From: an uncultured Bacteroidales bacterium
GTDB lineage: Bacteria > Bacteroidota > Bacteroidia > Bacteroidales > Muribaculaceae
Reading direction: 5' to 3'
Assembly: GCA_949285735.1 (NCBI GenBank)
Contig: CASEAQ010000004.1
Span: 7,888-71,887, forward strand
Length of the DNA: 64,000 bases
Shown: in pieces, positions 34,301 to 44,001 of the stretch
How the letters are laid out: every line of letters begins with the position of its first letter
Position numbering within the stretch: the stretch's first letter is position 1
Made by a program: the position numbers and the translations under genes
The notes under the pieces: model-generated
Databases searched by the model: none
Seen by the model: the letters and a program-made list of their open reading frames with translations, nothing else
What the model was told of the DNA's origin: nothing

Positions 34301-37300
34301 ATGAAGAACATTTGTTTTCAAATGAACAGGAAGATGTGGCTTGTAATGCTCATGGCATTGTGCCTCACACTTCCGGCACTGGCGCAGAAGATTGCCGTGC
34401 AAGGCAAGGTAATCGATCCCAGCGGTGAGCCGTTGATTGGTGCCAGCGTGTTGGCGCAGGGCACAACTACTGGTGTCGCCACTGACTTTGATGGCAATTT
34501 TGTCATCTCGGTTGAACCCGATGCCACTCTTGTGGTGTCTTATGTGGGCTACGAGCCGCAAACAGTTGCTGTGGGCGGACAGACGAGCCTGACGATAACC
34601 CTCAAGGAGAGCTCGTTGATGCTTGACGAGGTTGTCGCCATCGGTTATGGTACTGTGAAGAAGGAAGACGCTACTGGTTCGGTGGCAACCGTGAAGCCCA
34701 CCGAAATAGCTGCCGGGCTTTCGTCGTCGGTTCAAGACCTGCTTGTCGGCCAAACGCCTGGTGTGGTAGTTACTCCATCGGCAGGGCCTGAAGGCTCGGG
34801 TACAATCCGTATCCGTGGTGGTTCGTCGCTGAACGCCAGCAACGACCCGTTGATTGTGCTCGACGGTGTGCCATTGAGCAACCAGGGTACACAAGGTATG
34901 GGTAACGCCCTTGCCATGATTTCGCCCGACAACATCGAGAGCATGACTATCTTGAAAGACGCTTCTGCCACTGCCATCTATGGTAGCCGCGCATCAAACG
35001 GTGTAATCATCATCACCACCAAGAAAGGCCAAGCTGGCAAGGTGCAAGTTAACTTCACCGCCAACATGACCGTGCAGACTGCCCGCAAGACGTGGGATGT
35101 GCTCACTGGCGACGAATACCGCCAAGTGATGACCAACTACTGGGGCGAAGGCAGCCCTGCCGCACAGGCACTTGGCACAGCCAATACCGACTGGCAGGAC
35201 GAAGTGCTTCGCACCACGGTTTCGCACGACTATAGCTTGAGCGTCGGTGGTAAAGCCGGTTTCTTGCCCTATCGTGTCGCAGTTACTTACACTGGCAACA
35301 GCGGTATCATTCGCAACACGTCGATGGACCGTGTAACTGCCGGCATTAACCTTACTCCGGAATTCTTTGACGGCAAGCTGAAAGTGCAAGCCAACGTCAA
35401 GGGATACTATATCGAAAACGAGTTTGCCGACACAGGCAGTGCCGTAGGCGGCGCACTTGCAGCCGACCCAACCCACAGCCCATACACCAATTATATAATG
35501 GACGACTCGTCGGTGGGCACGCTGTTCAACGGTTACACGTCGCAAATGAACGGTGACCAGTTCAACACCAACGGTGTAAACAACCCGGTAGCAGCTATCG
35601 AGCAACGCTCGGACATCGCCAAGGTATGGCGCAGCAACGGTAACTTGCAACTCGACTACGCATTGCACTTCTTGCCCGAATTGCGCTTCAACCTTAACCT
35701 CGGTTACGACATAAGCAAGACCAACGAACACACGCTCACCGCTGGCAACGCTCCAGCCATGTGGGATGCCAACTATCAGGATGGTGCTGGTACTGACTAC
35801 TATGTTTACCAACAACGCGCCAACACCTTGCTCGACTTCTATGCCAACTATAAGAAGTATTTCGAAGTCATCAAGTCGGACATCGACGTGACTGCCGGTT
35901 ACTCTTGGCAATATTTCTACAGCAAGGGCCACAACAATGGCACATTGTTCACCACTCCGGGTTATATCACTTCGCAAGTGGGAACCGATGAAAACGGCAA
36001 TCCTATTTATAACCTCAGCTATGGCACCGACCGCACAGGTCAAACCTACCGCAATCCTGAAGAATCGTATTGGAAGAACCATTATCAATTGGTTTCGTTC
36101 TTCGGACGTTTGAACTACACGCTTATGAGCCGTTACTTGTTGACATTCACGATGCGTGGCGATGGTACTTCTCGTTTCTCGGAAGATAACCGTTGGGGTG
36201 TATTCCCATCAGTAGCATTGGGCTGGAAGATTTCGGACGAAGCATTCATGGAAAGCACCAAGGACTGGATGAACGAGTTCAAGTTGCGCCTCGGCTGGGG
36301 TGTCACTGGTCAACAAGACTTGGGCGACAGCTATTTCCCCTACATGGCAATCTATCAACAATCGACCATCGGTTCTTACTATCCTTGGCTTGACGGCCGT
36401 GGCGGTTATGGCCCGACACTCTATCCGCAAGGTTACGACAGCAACCTTAAGTGGGAGGAAACTACTACTTGGAACGTCGGTTTGGACTTCGGTTTCTTGA
36501 ACAACCGCATCACTGCAGCCCTCGACTGGTATTATCGTGAAACCAAGGACTTGCTTAGCTACGTGACAGTGCCTGTAGGTTCGACCACTACCAACATGCT
36601 CAACCAGAACATCGGTACACTCGAAAACATGGGTGTTGAATTTGGCATCACCGCCCGCCCGATTGTAACCAAGGACTTCACTTGGACGCTCACCTACAAT
36701 GTTGCATGGAACCGCAACGAAATCACCAAGTTGAACAACGATGGCTCGTTTGTGACAACCGGTGGTATTTCGGGTGGTACTGGTAACACAGTTCAAGTAC
36801 ATGCAGTAGGTCACCCAGCCAACTCGTTCTTCCTGTATGAGCAGGTGTATGATGCCAATGGCAACCCAATCGAGGGCGTATTTGTTGACCAAGACAAGGA
36901 TGGCGACATCGACGACGACGACAAGGTTATCAACAAGAGCCCCGATCCAAAGGTGACTATGACATTTGGTTCTACGTTCAACTACAAGAACTGGGACTTC
37001 GGCTTCAACTTGCGTGCAAGCATCGGCAACTATGTATATGCCAACGTTAACGCCGAGCGTTCGGTACTCAACCGTACATTCCAGAACAGCGGTTTGAGCA
37101 ACCTTGTAAAGAGCGACTTCTACTTCGACGGCTCGAACACTACAGCCAACCTATACATGAGCGACTACTGGTTGCGCAACGGTAGCTTCTTGCGTTGCGA
37201 GAACATCACCATCGGTTACACCTGGCCAAGCCTGTTGAAAGACCAGCTCCGCCTGCGTCTGTATGGTGCAGTTCAGAACCCGTTCGTCATCACCAAGTAT

Positions 37301-37393
37301 GACGGTCTTGATCCCGAAGTTTATGGCGGTATCGACAACAACGTTTATCCGCGTCCTATCTCGTTCAACCTTGGTGTTGTTGCAACATTCTAA
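34301..37393 (+). CDS. SusC-like TonB-dependent outer-membrane receptor
   Basis: This 1030-residue TonB-dependent transporter imports oligosaccharides bound by its SusD partner. It has a signal peptide (cleavage near LPALAQ), a carboxypeptidase-regulatory-like domain (about 30-115, VQGKVIDPSGEPLIGASV), the SusC motif EVVAIGYGTVKKEDATGSV and then a plug with IRIRGGSSLNASNDPLIVLDG. The beta-barrel ends in RPISFNLGVVATF with a terminal aromatic residue. SusD-like and SusE-like genes follow at 30 and 24 nt. The cargo is probably a glucan because of the SusE-like partner, but no amylase or other hydrolase is next to it. Confidence 0.95.
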   Translation: MKNICFQMNRKMWLVMLMALCLTLPALAQKIAVQGKVIDPSGEPLIGASVLAQGTTTGVATDFDGNFVISVEPDATLVVSYVGYEPQTVAVGGQTSLTITLKESSLMLDEVVAIGYGTVKKEDATGSVATVKPTEIAAGLSSSVQDLLVGQTPGVVVTPSAGPEGSGTIRIRGGSSLNASNDPLIVLDGVPLSNQGTQGMGNALAMISPDNIESMTILKDASATAIYGSRASNGVIIITTKKGQAGKVQVNFTANMTVQTARKTWDVLTGDEYRQVMTNYWGEGSPAAQALGTANTDWQDEVLRTTVSHDYSLSVGGKAGFLPYRVAVTYTGNSGIIRNTSMDRVTAGINLTPEFFDGKLKVQANVKGYYIENEFADTGSAVGGALAADPTHSPYTNYIMDDSSVGTLFNGYTSQMNGDQFNTNGVNNPVAAIEQRSDIAKVWRSNGNLQLDYALHFLPELRFNLNLGYDISKTNEHTLTAGNAPAMWDANYQDGAGTDYYVYQQRANTLLDFYANYKKYFEVIKSDIDVTAGYSWQYFYSKGHNNGTLFTTPGYITSQVGTDENGNPIYNLSYGTDRTGQTYRNPEESYWKNHYQLVSFFGRLNYTLMSRYLLTFTMRGDGTSRFSEDNRWGVFPSVALGWKISDEAFMESTKDWMNEFKLRLGWGVTGQQDLGDSYFPYMAIYQQSTIGSYYPWLDGRGGYGPTLYPQGYDSNLKWEETTTWNVGLDFGFLNNRITAALDWYYRETKDLLSYVTVPVGSTTTNMLNQNIGTLENMGVEFGITARPIVTKDFTWTLTYNVAWNRNEITKLNNDGSFVTTGGISGGTGNTVQVHAVGHPANSFFLYEQVYDANGNPIEGVFVDQDKDGDIDDDDKVINKSPDPKVTMTFGSTFNYKNWDFGFNLRASIGNYVYANVNAERSVLNRTFQNSGLSNLVKSDFYFDGSNTTANLYMSDYWLRNGSFLRCENITIGYTWPSLLKDQLRLRLYGAVQNPFVITKYDGLDPEVYGGIDNNVYPRPISFNLGVVATF

Positions 37394-37423
37394 TGACAGT
37401 TAAGCGTTTAACTAAAAACAGAA

Positions 37424-39169
37424 ATGACTTTTATGAAATCAATCAATAAAATATTTTCAATACTTGGCGTTTCGCTGGCATTGGGATTGTCGTCGTGCGT
37501 GGGCGACTTGGACCGGTTGCCTAATGACCCCAACCAGCTGACAGCCGACAAATTTGCCGAAAATCCCGGTGAATACCTCATGCAGGTTATGGCAAAGTGC
37601 TACTCTGGTATGGCAGTATCTGGTCAGACGGGTCCCGACGGGTCGTCGGATATTTCGGGTCTTGATGGCGGTACAAGCCAATACACCCGTGCATTGTACA
37701 TGATGAACGAGTTCACCACCGACGAGTCGAAGTGGATTTGGCCCGATGCAGGTGTGGTTGACTTGAACACCAACACTTGGGGTAACGGCAACGTTAACAT
37801 CTTCGGTACTTACAGCCGCCTTTATGTGCACATCGCCATCTGCAACGATTTCTTGCGCTTGTGCAACAACCTTGGCGACTATGGTATCACTCCCGATGCC
37901 TCATTGCAGGCTACAATCGACCAATACCGCCTCGAAGCTCGCGCATTGCGCGCAATGAGCTACTATTGGGCATTGGATCTCTTTGGCAACGCCAGCTTCA
38001 TCGACGAGACTTCCGACGCAGGGGCGAACCCTGTGCAATATACTCGCCGCCAGCTCTACGACTGGCTCGCCAACGAGCTTGAGACTCTCGTGGCAGCATT
38101 CCCTGAAACTACTCCCATCTATGGCCGCGTAGGCAAGGACGGTGTTGAAGCTCTGCTTGCCCGCCTTTACCTCAATGCCGAGGTTTATACCAACGGTGAA
38201 GTTTCGGGGTGGCAACTATGCTCGACCCACTGCCAGAACATCATCAGCCGCCATCAAGACGGCTGGAATGGCACAGGTCTTGTACCAGTTTATATGTATC
38301 TCTTCTGCGGTGACAACGACGAGTATATGCCCGGCGGTGGCGGCGTGAACGAAATCTTGTGGGGTATTCCATACGACAGCGAGAATGTTCAGCCTTATGG
38401 CGGTACGATGTTCCTCTGCGCTGCAGGCCTTTCCAACCTCACATGGGCTGACAACAACGCCATAATGACGGCAACCGACTACGGTATGTCGGCTCAATGG
38501 GGCTGTATGCACGCAACATCGCAATTCTCCGACAAGTTTGAAAATACCGACTTGCGTTGGGCTATGTGGTGCAAGGAAGCACAAGGCTTCAACAAAGCCA
38601 ACACGGGCTTTTCGACATTCACCGACGGCTATGGCGTGGTTAAGTTCACCAACTTGCTCAAGGGCGACTTAAACGACCCAGGCCAATGGGTCCGCGACAA
38701 CAATGGTGTCAATAGCAACAACTGGAGCAGTGCCAACGGTGGCGTATATGCTACCGACGGCTCGGCTGCTCGTGCCGACAACTTCCCCGACACCGACCTG
38801 CCACTTATCCGCCTTGCCGATGTTTACTTGATGTACACCGAGGCTTACATCATGGGTGGCGCTGGCGATGCCAACAATGCATTGAACTATGTCAACAACG
38901 TGCGCCGTCGTGCCGGTTTGCAGAATTGGACTGCTACCGACCTCACTGCCGACAATATCCTCGACGAGCGTTGCCGCGAACTTTACTGGGAGCTTACTCG
39001 CCGCAGCGACTTGGTGCGCCATGGCAAGTTCTCGGGCAGCACCTACAACTGGTCGTGGAAAAACAACGAACCTAATGGCTCAAGCATTCCTGAATATATG
39101 GACTTGTTCCCAATCCCAGCCAATGTGATTGCGGCACAGCCTGAGTTCAACCAAAATACTGGATATTAA
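37424..39169 (+). CDS. SusD-like glycan-binding lipoprotein
   Basis: This 581-residue surface lipoprotein forms the lid of the SusC channel. The signal ends in the lipobox GLSSC, and CVGDLDRLPNDP is a typical SusD start. The TPR-rich fold shows RLEARALRAMSYYWALDLFGN and the C-terminal block YVNNVRRRAGLQNW, then ILDERCRELYWELTRRSDLVRHGKF, both diagnostic. The frame starts at 37424 (MTFM); the internal ATG at 37433 would also suit. It is the second gene of the sus-like operon. Confidence 0.95.
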   Translation: MTFMKSINKIFSILGVSLALGLSSCVGDLDRLPNDPNQLTADKFAENPGEYLMQVMAKCYSGMAVSGQTGPDGSSDISGLDGGTSQYTRALYMMNEFTTDESKWIWPDAGVVDLNTNTWGNGNVNIFGTYSRLYVHIAICNDFLRLCNNLGDYGITPDASLQATIDQYRLEARALRAMSYYWALDLFGNASFIDETSDAGANPVQYTRRQLYDWLANELETLVAAFPETTPIYGRVGKDGVEALLARLYLNAEVYTNGEVSGWQLCSTHCQNIISRHQDGWNGTGLVPVYMYLFCGDNDEYMPGGGGVNEILWGIPYDSENVQPYGGTMFLCAAGLSNLTWADNNAIMTATDYGMSAQWGCMHATSQFSDKFENTDLRWAMWCKEAQGFNKANTGFSTFTDGYGVVKFTNLLKGDLNDPGQWVRDNNGVNSNNWSSANGGVYATDGSAARADNFPDTDLPLIRLADVYLMYTEAYIMGGAGDANNALNYVNNVRRRAGLQNWTATDLTADNILDERCRELYWELTRRSDLVRHGKFSGSTYNWSWKNNEPNGSSIPEYMDLFPIPANVIAAQPEFNQNTGY

Positions 39170-39193
39170 TAAACTCATGATTTCTATTCTTGT

Positions 39194-40423
39194 ATGAAAA
39201 CAAAGATTTTAAACATATTCATGTTGCTTGCGGTGGCTTTGGGCTTTGCTGCCTGCAACGACGACACCGAGCCAGTGCTTTCGCAGACAACGGGAGGAAG
39301 CACGGAGGGAACTGTTCCCACCACGATGGTGCTCGATGAAAACAATCCGTCGGAAGTGATGTTCACCTTGTCGTGGACAGCTCCCGAGTTCAACCTTGCG
39401 GTGGTGAAGAATTACCGCATCGAGGTGTCGAACAGTGAAGATTTTGCCACCAGGGCTTCGGTTGCCGTGACTGCCAATACCACTTATGGCGTAACGGCTT
39501 CGGAACTCAACGAGGCAGTTCTCGAATTTATGCCGTCGGTTGAGGATGTGTATGCCATCGACATGTTTATGCGTGTGCGCTGCGAGTTGAACGACGACGA
39601 CAACTTGGTAATCCCTGTTGGCGAAACCTACCAGTTCAACGTAACCCCATATCCAGGCGAATATCCTCGCTTGTATGTCGTTGGGTCGATGCAGGGCTGG
39701 AACATTAGTGCGTCTAACTATTTCTTGCGTTGCACTACCGGCGACAATGTTTACACTGGTGAACTTGGCGTACCGGAAGGTGGTCAGTTCCGCTTCTACA
39801 GCCAGCTTGGCAACTGGGATACTGGCACGTATGGTTCGCAAGTTGATGATGCAGGTGTTAATATTTCGTTGGCAGAAGGCACTTACGAAGGCACATTGTA
39901 TGAAGGCAAGGGTAGCTGGATTTTCGACCGCGAAGGTACTTATAACTGTACTGTTGACTTGACCAACATGACCGTTAAGTTTGAATATGCCGGTGAATAC
40001 CGCGACACTGCCGAGGAAGGTGGCGAAGTGGAAACTCCGTCAGCCGAAGGGTGCTTCGTCGTTGGCAACATCAACAATTGGAGCGTGGAGGCATCGGCTA
40101 CTCAAGGTCAGTTGACCGAGACCACCGAAGGCTCGAACGTGTGGACTGGCACTTTGGCTCTTCCCGACAGTGGTGACGGCAGCGGTAATTCATTTTTCCG
40201 TTTCTACACTACGCTCAACGGCGACTGGAACTCCAATTGCTATGGTTCGTCGGCTGTTAATGAAGATGGCAGCGCAGGCAATGAAACGTTGACGCTCGTT
40301 GACGGCTATGCCGAAGCTGAAATTGTGAAGGATAGTCAAGGCAACTTTGTAGTGCCGACAGGTACATATACTATTTCGGTTGACCTGACCAACAACTTGA
40401 TGATAATCGAGGCGGCACAGTAA
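39194..40423 (+). CDS. SusE/SusF-like outer-membrane glycan-binding lipoprotein
   Basis: This 409-residue lipoprotein has lipobox GFAAC followed by acidic residues (CNDDTE), which suits surface export. An N-terminal SusE domain (LSWTAPEFNLAVVKNYRIEVS) is followed by two starch-binding-like modules (about 155-270 and 285-409). Each opens with a VVGxMQGWN or VVGNINNWS strand and contains FRFYSQLGNWD or FRFYTTLNGDW, with the aromatic residues used for glucan stacking in SusE/F. This argues for a starch- or alpha-glucan-type substrate. It is the last gene of the operon and is followed by a strong terminator. Confidence 0.85.
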   Translation: MKTKILNIFMLLAVALGFAACNDDTEPVLSQTTGGSTEGTVPTTMVLDENNPSEVMFTLSWTAPEFNLAVVKNYRIEVSNSEDFATRASVAVTANTTYGVTASELNEAVLEFMPSVEDVYAIDMFMRVRCELNDDDNLVIPVGETYQFNVTPYPGEYPRLYVVGSMQGWNISASNYFLRCTTGDNVYTGELGVPEGGQFRFYSQLGNWDTGTYGSQVDDAGVNISLAEGTYEGTLYEGKGSWIFDREGTYNCTVDLTNMTVKFEYAGEYRDTAEEGGEVETPSAEGCFVVGNINNWSVEASATQGQLTETTEGSNVWTGTLALPDSGDGSGNSFFRFYTTLNGDWNSNCYGSSAVNEDGSAGNETLTLVDGYAEAEIVKDSQGNFVVPTGTYTISVDLTNNLMIIEAAQ

Positions 40424-40448
40424 ATTTGATGTAATCATGTGAAATATT

Positions 40449-40489
40449 CGGGGAGCAGCCTCTGCGTGGGTTGCTCCCCGATGTTTTTT
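40449..40489 (+). terminator. Terminator of the sus-like operon
   Basis: A 9-bp GC-rich stem pairs 40449-40457 with 40472-40480, and six T follow at 40483-40488. Confidence 0.88.
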
Positions 40490-40491
40490 GT

Positions 40492-40527
40492 GGCTAATTA
40501 GTCTAATAAGGCTAATTAGTCTAATTG
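40492..40527. repeat. 18-bp direct repeat upstream of valS
   Basis: GGCTAATTAGTCTAATAA at 40492-40509 is repeated as GGCTAATTAGTCTAATTG at 40510-40527. It stands upstream of a -7-like TAATTTTG box (40559-40566). A role is unknown. Confidence 0.6.
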
Positions 40528-40593
40528 GTTAAATGCAACTAATTCTAAAATTAATTGCTAATTTTGCAACTTGAAATAGAAAACAACGATTTT

Positions 40594-43500
40594 ATGAAAG
40601 AGTTAGCTACAAAATACGACCCCTCGGAAGTGGAGGGGAAATGGTATAAATACTGGATGGAGCATAACTTGTTTCATTCAGAACCCGATGAGCGCGAGCC
40701 CTACACGATAGTGATACCGCCGCCAAACGTGACTGGTATCTTGCACATGGGGCACATGCTCAACAATACCATCCAGGATATTTTGGTGCGCCGTGCCCGC
40801 ATGACGGGGAAAAATGCCCTGTGGGTGCCGGGTACCGACCATGCCTCGATTGCCACTGAAGCCAAGGTGGTGAACAAACTTGCGCAAGAGGGGATAAAAA
40901 AGAGCGACCTCACTCGCGACGAGTTTCTGAAACACGCATGGGACTGGACGCACAAGCATGGCGGTATCATCCTTGAACAGCTCAAGCGACTTGGCGCATC
41001 GTGCGACTGGAGCCGCACGGCGTTCACGATGGACGAGCAGCGCAGCCGCAGCGTGATTCGCGTCTTTGTTGACCTTTTCAATAAGGGGCTTATATACCGC
41101 GGCGTGAGAATGGTGAACTGGGACCCGAAAGCCCTCACCGCATTGAGCGACGAAGAAGTTGTTTATAAGGAAGAACATGGCAAACTGTATTATTTGAGGT
41201 ACTATTTAGCCCCCTCAACTCCCCCCGAGGGGGAGCTTTCTGGCAGTACCGCACCTTCTGCAGCTGAGGGGGAGCTTTCTGTGGTTCTTGACAGGTATAG
41301 GACGGCAAATCCGTTGATATACTCTATATTGAAAGAGAATGCAAAGAAGCATAGAGAGTATCCGACAGAGGCGGAAAATGCTTTGTGGCAATCGTTAAGG
41401 GCTAAGCAACTTGGAGATAAATTCCGCCGCCAGCATGTAATTGGCGATTTTATTGTTGATTTTGTATGCCTTGCTTGCCAACTGGTAGTAGAGGTTGACG
41501 GAGGCTATCATGAAGAAGCGGAGCAGAAGGCTGCCGACGAGATGCGTGATGCAATCTTAAAAGAACTTGGTTACACGGTTCTGCGCTTCTCCAACGAAGA
41601 AGTGCTTGCCAACACCGATGCTGTGGTATCGGAAATAAAATCGGCATTATCAAAAATCAAAGAATCAAAAAGCTCCCCCTCGGGGGGAGTTGAGGGGGCT
41701 GCTCCCTATGCCGTGGTTGCTACCACTCGCCCCGAAACCATCATGGGCGACACAGCTATGTGTATCAACCCAAACGACCCCAAGAATCAGTGGCTGCGCG
41801 GCAAGCGCGTGATTGTGCCGCTCGTGGGGCGTGAAATTCCTGTCATAGAGGACGATTATGTTGACATTGAGTTTGGTACGGGTTGCTTGAAGGTTACCCC
41901 GGCTCACGACGTAAACGACTATATGCTTGGTGAAAAGCACAATTTGCCGAGCATCGACATATTTAACGACAATGGCACTCTGAGCGAGGCTGCCGGCTTG
42001 TATGTGGGCATGGATCGCTTCGACGTGCGCGAGCAGATTGTGAAAGACCTCGAAGCCGCCGGATTGCTCGAAAAGGTTGAAGACTACACCAACAAGGTGG
42101 GCCACAGTGAGCGCACCAACGCCGTTATCGAGCCTAAGCTGTCGATGCAATGGTTCTTGAAGATGGAGCACCTTGCGCGTCCGGCTCTCGAAGCTGTCGA
42201 AAAGGACGATGTGAAATTCTATCCTGCCAAGTTCAAGAACACCTATCGCTACTGGATGACCAACATCAAGGATTGGTGTATATCGCGCCAGTTGTGGTGG
42301 GGGCATCGCATTCCTGCCTACTATGTGCAAGCTCCCGAGGCAGCCGGAGTGGGGCGCGCCTGCATCGTTGCCGAGAGCGAGGAGGAGGCACGTCGCCTTG
42401 CCATCGAGAAATATCCCGCTCTTGCCGGTTGCGACTTCACGTTGCAGCAAGATGAAGACTGCCTCGACACATGGTTCTCGTCGTGGTTGTGGCCCATATC
42501 GCTCTTCAACGGTATTCTCGACCCGGGCAACAAGGAAATAAGCTATTATTACCCGACCACCGACCTCGTTACGGGGCCCGACATCATTTTCTTCTGGGTT
42601 GCCCGCATGATTATGGCTGGCTACGAGTATGGCAACGATCGTCCGTTCAAGAATGTTTATTTCACAGGCATCGTGCGCGACAACCAGGGGCGCAAGATGT
42701 CGAAGCAGCTCGGCAACTCGCCCGACCCGATAGGTCTTATCGAGAAGTATGGTGCCGACGGCGTGCGCATGGGCTTGCTGCTCTCTGCCCCTGCCGGCAA
42801 CGACATATTGTATGACGATGCGCTGTGTGAGCAAGGACGTAATTTCAACAACAAGATATGGAATGCCTTCCGCCTTGTGAAAGGATGGCAGGTGGCTGAC
42901 GATGCCGAGCAGCCCGAGGCAGCCAAGACGGCTGTGAAGTGGTTTGGCAACGTGCTCAGCAGCACCGTGGCTGAGGTTGACGACCTCTTTGGCAAGTTCC
43001 GCCTGTCGGAGGCGTTGATGGCTGTTTACAAGCTCTTCTGGGATGAGTTCTCGGCTTGGTATCTCGAAATGGTGAAGCCGGCATACGGGCAACCCATCGA
43101 CCGTGCCACCTATGATGCCACGCTCAACTACTTCGACCAGCTGCTGCGCTTGTTGCACCCGTTCATGCCGTTCATCACCGAGGAATTGTGGCAACATCTT
43201 GCCCAGCGCGCCGACGGCGAGAGCATAATGTATGCCCAGTTGCCCAAGGCTGGCGAGGTTGACGCCGATTGCATCAAGGCGATGGACGAGGCAAAGGAGA
43301 TAATCGCCGGGGTGCGCACGATACGCTTGCAGCGTAACATTCCCAACAAGAATGCGCTCGACTTGCAGTTGCAGGGTGTGCAGTTTGCCAATCCGTTTGG
43401 CGACGTGATTTGCAAGCTCGCCAACGTTGCCACTATCAGCACCGTGGCAGCCAAGGACGCTACGGCAGCGACATTCCTCGTTGGTACAACCGAATATGCC

Positions 43501-43728
43501 GTGCCGCTCGGCAACAGCATCAATGTGGAGGAGGAATTGAAGAAGCTCGAAGCCGACTTGAAGTATATGCAAGGCTTCAAGATGTCGATAGAGAAGAAGC
43601 TCGGCAACGAGAAGTTTGTCAACAATGCCCCCGAGGCAGTGGTTGCCGGCGAACGCAAGAAGCTCGCCGATGCCACAGCCAAAATCGAAGCCCTCGAAGC
43701 CAGCATAGCAGCCCTGCACCAAGGGTGA
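40594..43728 (+). CDS. valS: Valyl-tRNA synthetase carrying an in-frame DUF559 nuclease-domain insertion
   Basis: This class I synthetase charges tRNA-Val and proofreads threonine. HIGH is HMGH in [17 protein letters not shown], and KMSKS is [12 protein letters not shown]. The anticodon-binding domain and C-terminal coiled coil ([15 protein letters not shown]) are intact. At 1044 residues it is about 160 longer than expected. The excess is about residues 205-369, between YYLRYY and [11 protein letters not shown] at the start of the CP1 editing domain. This is a separate cassette (41208-41700) with its own inverted repeats. The reading frame stays open throughout and no splicing motif is seen, so the protein is probably made with the extra domain in an editing-domain surface loop. 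The ATG at 40594 is preferred over 40555. Confidence 0.95.
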   Translation: MKELATKYDPSEVEGKWYKYWMEHNLFHSEPDEREPYTIVIPPPNVTGILHMGHMLNNTIQDILVRRARMTGKNALWVPGTDHASIATEAKVVNKLAQEGIKKSDLTRDEFLKHAWDWTHKHGGIILEQLKRLGASCDWSRTAFTMDEQRSRSVIRVFVDLFNKGLIYRGVRMVNWDPKALTALSDEEVVYKEEHGKLYYLRYYLAPSTPPEGELSGSTAPSAAEGELSVVLDRYRTANPLIYSILKENAKKHREYPTEAENALWQSLRAKQLGDKFRRQHVIGDFIVDFVCLACQLVVEVDGGYHEEAEQKAADEMRDAILKELGYTVLRFSNEEVLANTDAVVSEIKSALSKIKESKSSPSGGVEGAAPYAVVATTRPETIMGDTAMCINPNDPKNQWLRGKRVIVPLVGREIPVIEDDYVDIEFGTGCLKVTPAHDVNDYMLGEKHNLPSIDIFNDNGTLSEAAGLYVGMDRFDVREQIVKDLEAAGLLEKVEDYTNKVGHSERTNAVIEPKLSMQWFLKMEHLARPALEAVEKDDVKFYPAKFKNTYRYWMTNIKDWCISRQLWWGHRIPAYYVQAPEAAGVGRACIVAESEEEARRLAIEKYPALAGCDFTLQQDEDCLDTWFSSWLWPISLFNGILDPGNKEISYYYPTTDLVTGPDIIFFWVARMIMAGYEYGNDRPFKNVYFTGIVRDNQGRKMSKQLGNSPDPIGLIEKYGADGVRMGLLLSAPAGNDILYDDALCEQGRNFNNKIWNAFRLVKGWQVADDAEQPEAAKTAVKWFGNVLSSTVAEVDDLFGKFRLSEALMAVYKLFWDEFSAWYLEMVKPAYGQPIDRATYDATLNYFDQLLRLLHPFMPFITEELWQHLAQRADGESIMYAQLPKAGEVDADCIKAMDEAKEIIAGVRTIRLQRNIPNKNALDLQLQGVQFANPFGDVICKLANVATISTVAAKDATAATFLVGTTEYAVPLGNSINVEEELKKLEADLKYMQGFKMSIEKKLGNEKFVNNAPEAVVAGERKKLADATAKIEALEASIAALHQG
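41208..41700 (+). mobile_element. TIR-bounded DUF559 (Vsr-like) endonuclease cassette inside valS
   Basis: Perfect 32-bp inverted repeats, 41208-41239 and 41669-41700, bound a 493-bp segment open in the valS frame. The repeats begin AGCCCCCTCAACTCC and end GGAGCTTT. A partial third copy of the inner end lies at 41264-41280. The encoded domain ([14 protein letters not shown] to SALSKIK) matches DUF559/Vsr-like PD-(D/E)xK nucleases, with D289 (DFVC), E300 and D302 (VVEVDGGYH) and H306. CTAT occurs at 41202-41205 and 41706-41709, exactly 504 nt (168 codons) apart, a possible target duplication. The cassette uses AGG/AGA arginine codons, unlike its surroundings. Confidence 0.85.
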
Positions 43729-43758
43729 TAGGACTCTGGCTCGACGAAATAAACTTAA

Positions 43759-43804
43759 GCAGTATGCCACACGGGAGGATTTCCGGCGTGGCATACTGCT
43801 TTTT
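43759..43804 (+). terminator. Terminator of valS
   Basis: A perfect 12-bp stem pairs 43759-43770 with 43788-43799 and is followed by five T. Confidence 0.9.
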
Positions 43805-43885
43805 ATGCGTGGGTAGGTGCTTGTTGGTGGAGAAGCAGTTGTGTCATAATTGCAGCCCGTATATAGCCTTAGATGTGCTGGCGCT

Positions 43886-43913
43886 CGTAGAGACGCGATT
43901 CATCGCGTCTAAA
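43886..43913. repeat. Solo arm of the double-palindrome repeat family (inverted)
   Basis: CGTAGAGACGCGAT-TC-ATCGCGTCTAAAG lies between the valS and DUF805-gene terminators, opposite in orientation to the copy at 16052. Confidence 0.8.
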
Positions 43914-43940
43914 GGGGGCTGTTTGTGTTGGCATACAGCA

Positions 43941-43977
43941 AAAAACAAGGCGCACCGCCACTGAGGTGCGCCTTGTT
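43941..43977 (-). terminator. Terminator of the DUF805 gene
   Basis: A perfect 13-bp stem pairs 43944-43956 with 43965-43977. On the minus strand it runs into a T-tract. Confidence 0.85.
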
Positions 43978-44001
43978 CTGCTATCGTTGTGATGCGTGTT
44001 G

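Noticed and set aside
34205..34894. Minus-strand frame opposite the susC start
   Set aside because: It is a shadow of susC with no domain features, although an antisense RNA here cannot be excluded from sequence alone.
41208..41700. The valS insertion as an intein or self-splicing intron
   Set aside because: No intein start Cys/Ser or C-terminal His-Asn splice residues are present, and no group I or II intron core is seen. The frame stays open, so an extra domain is the simpler reading.
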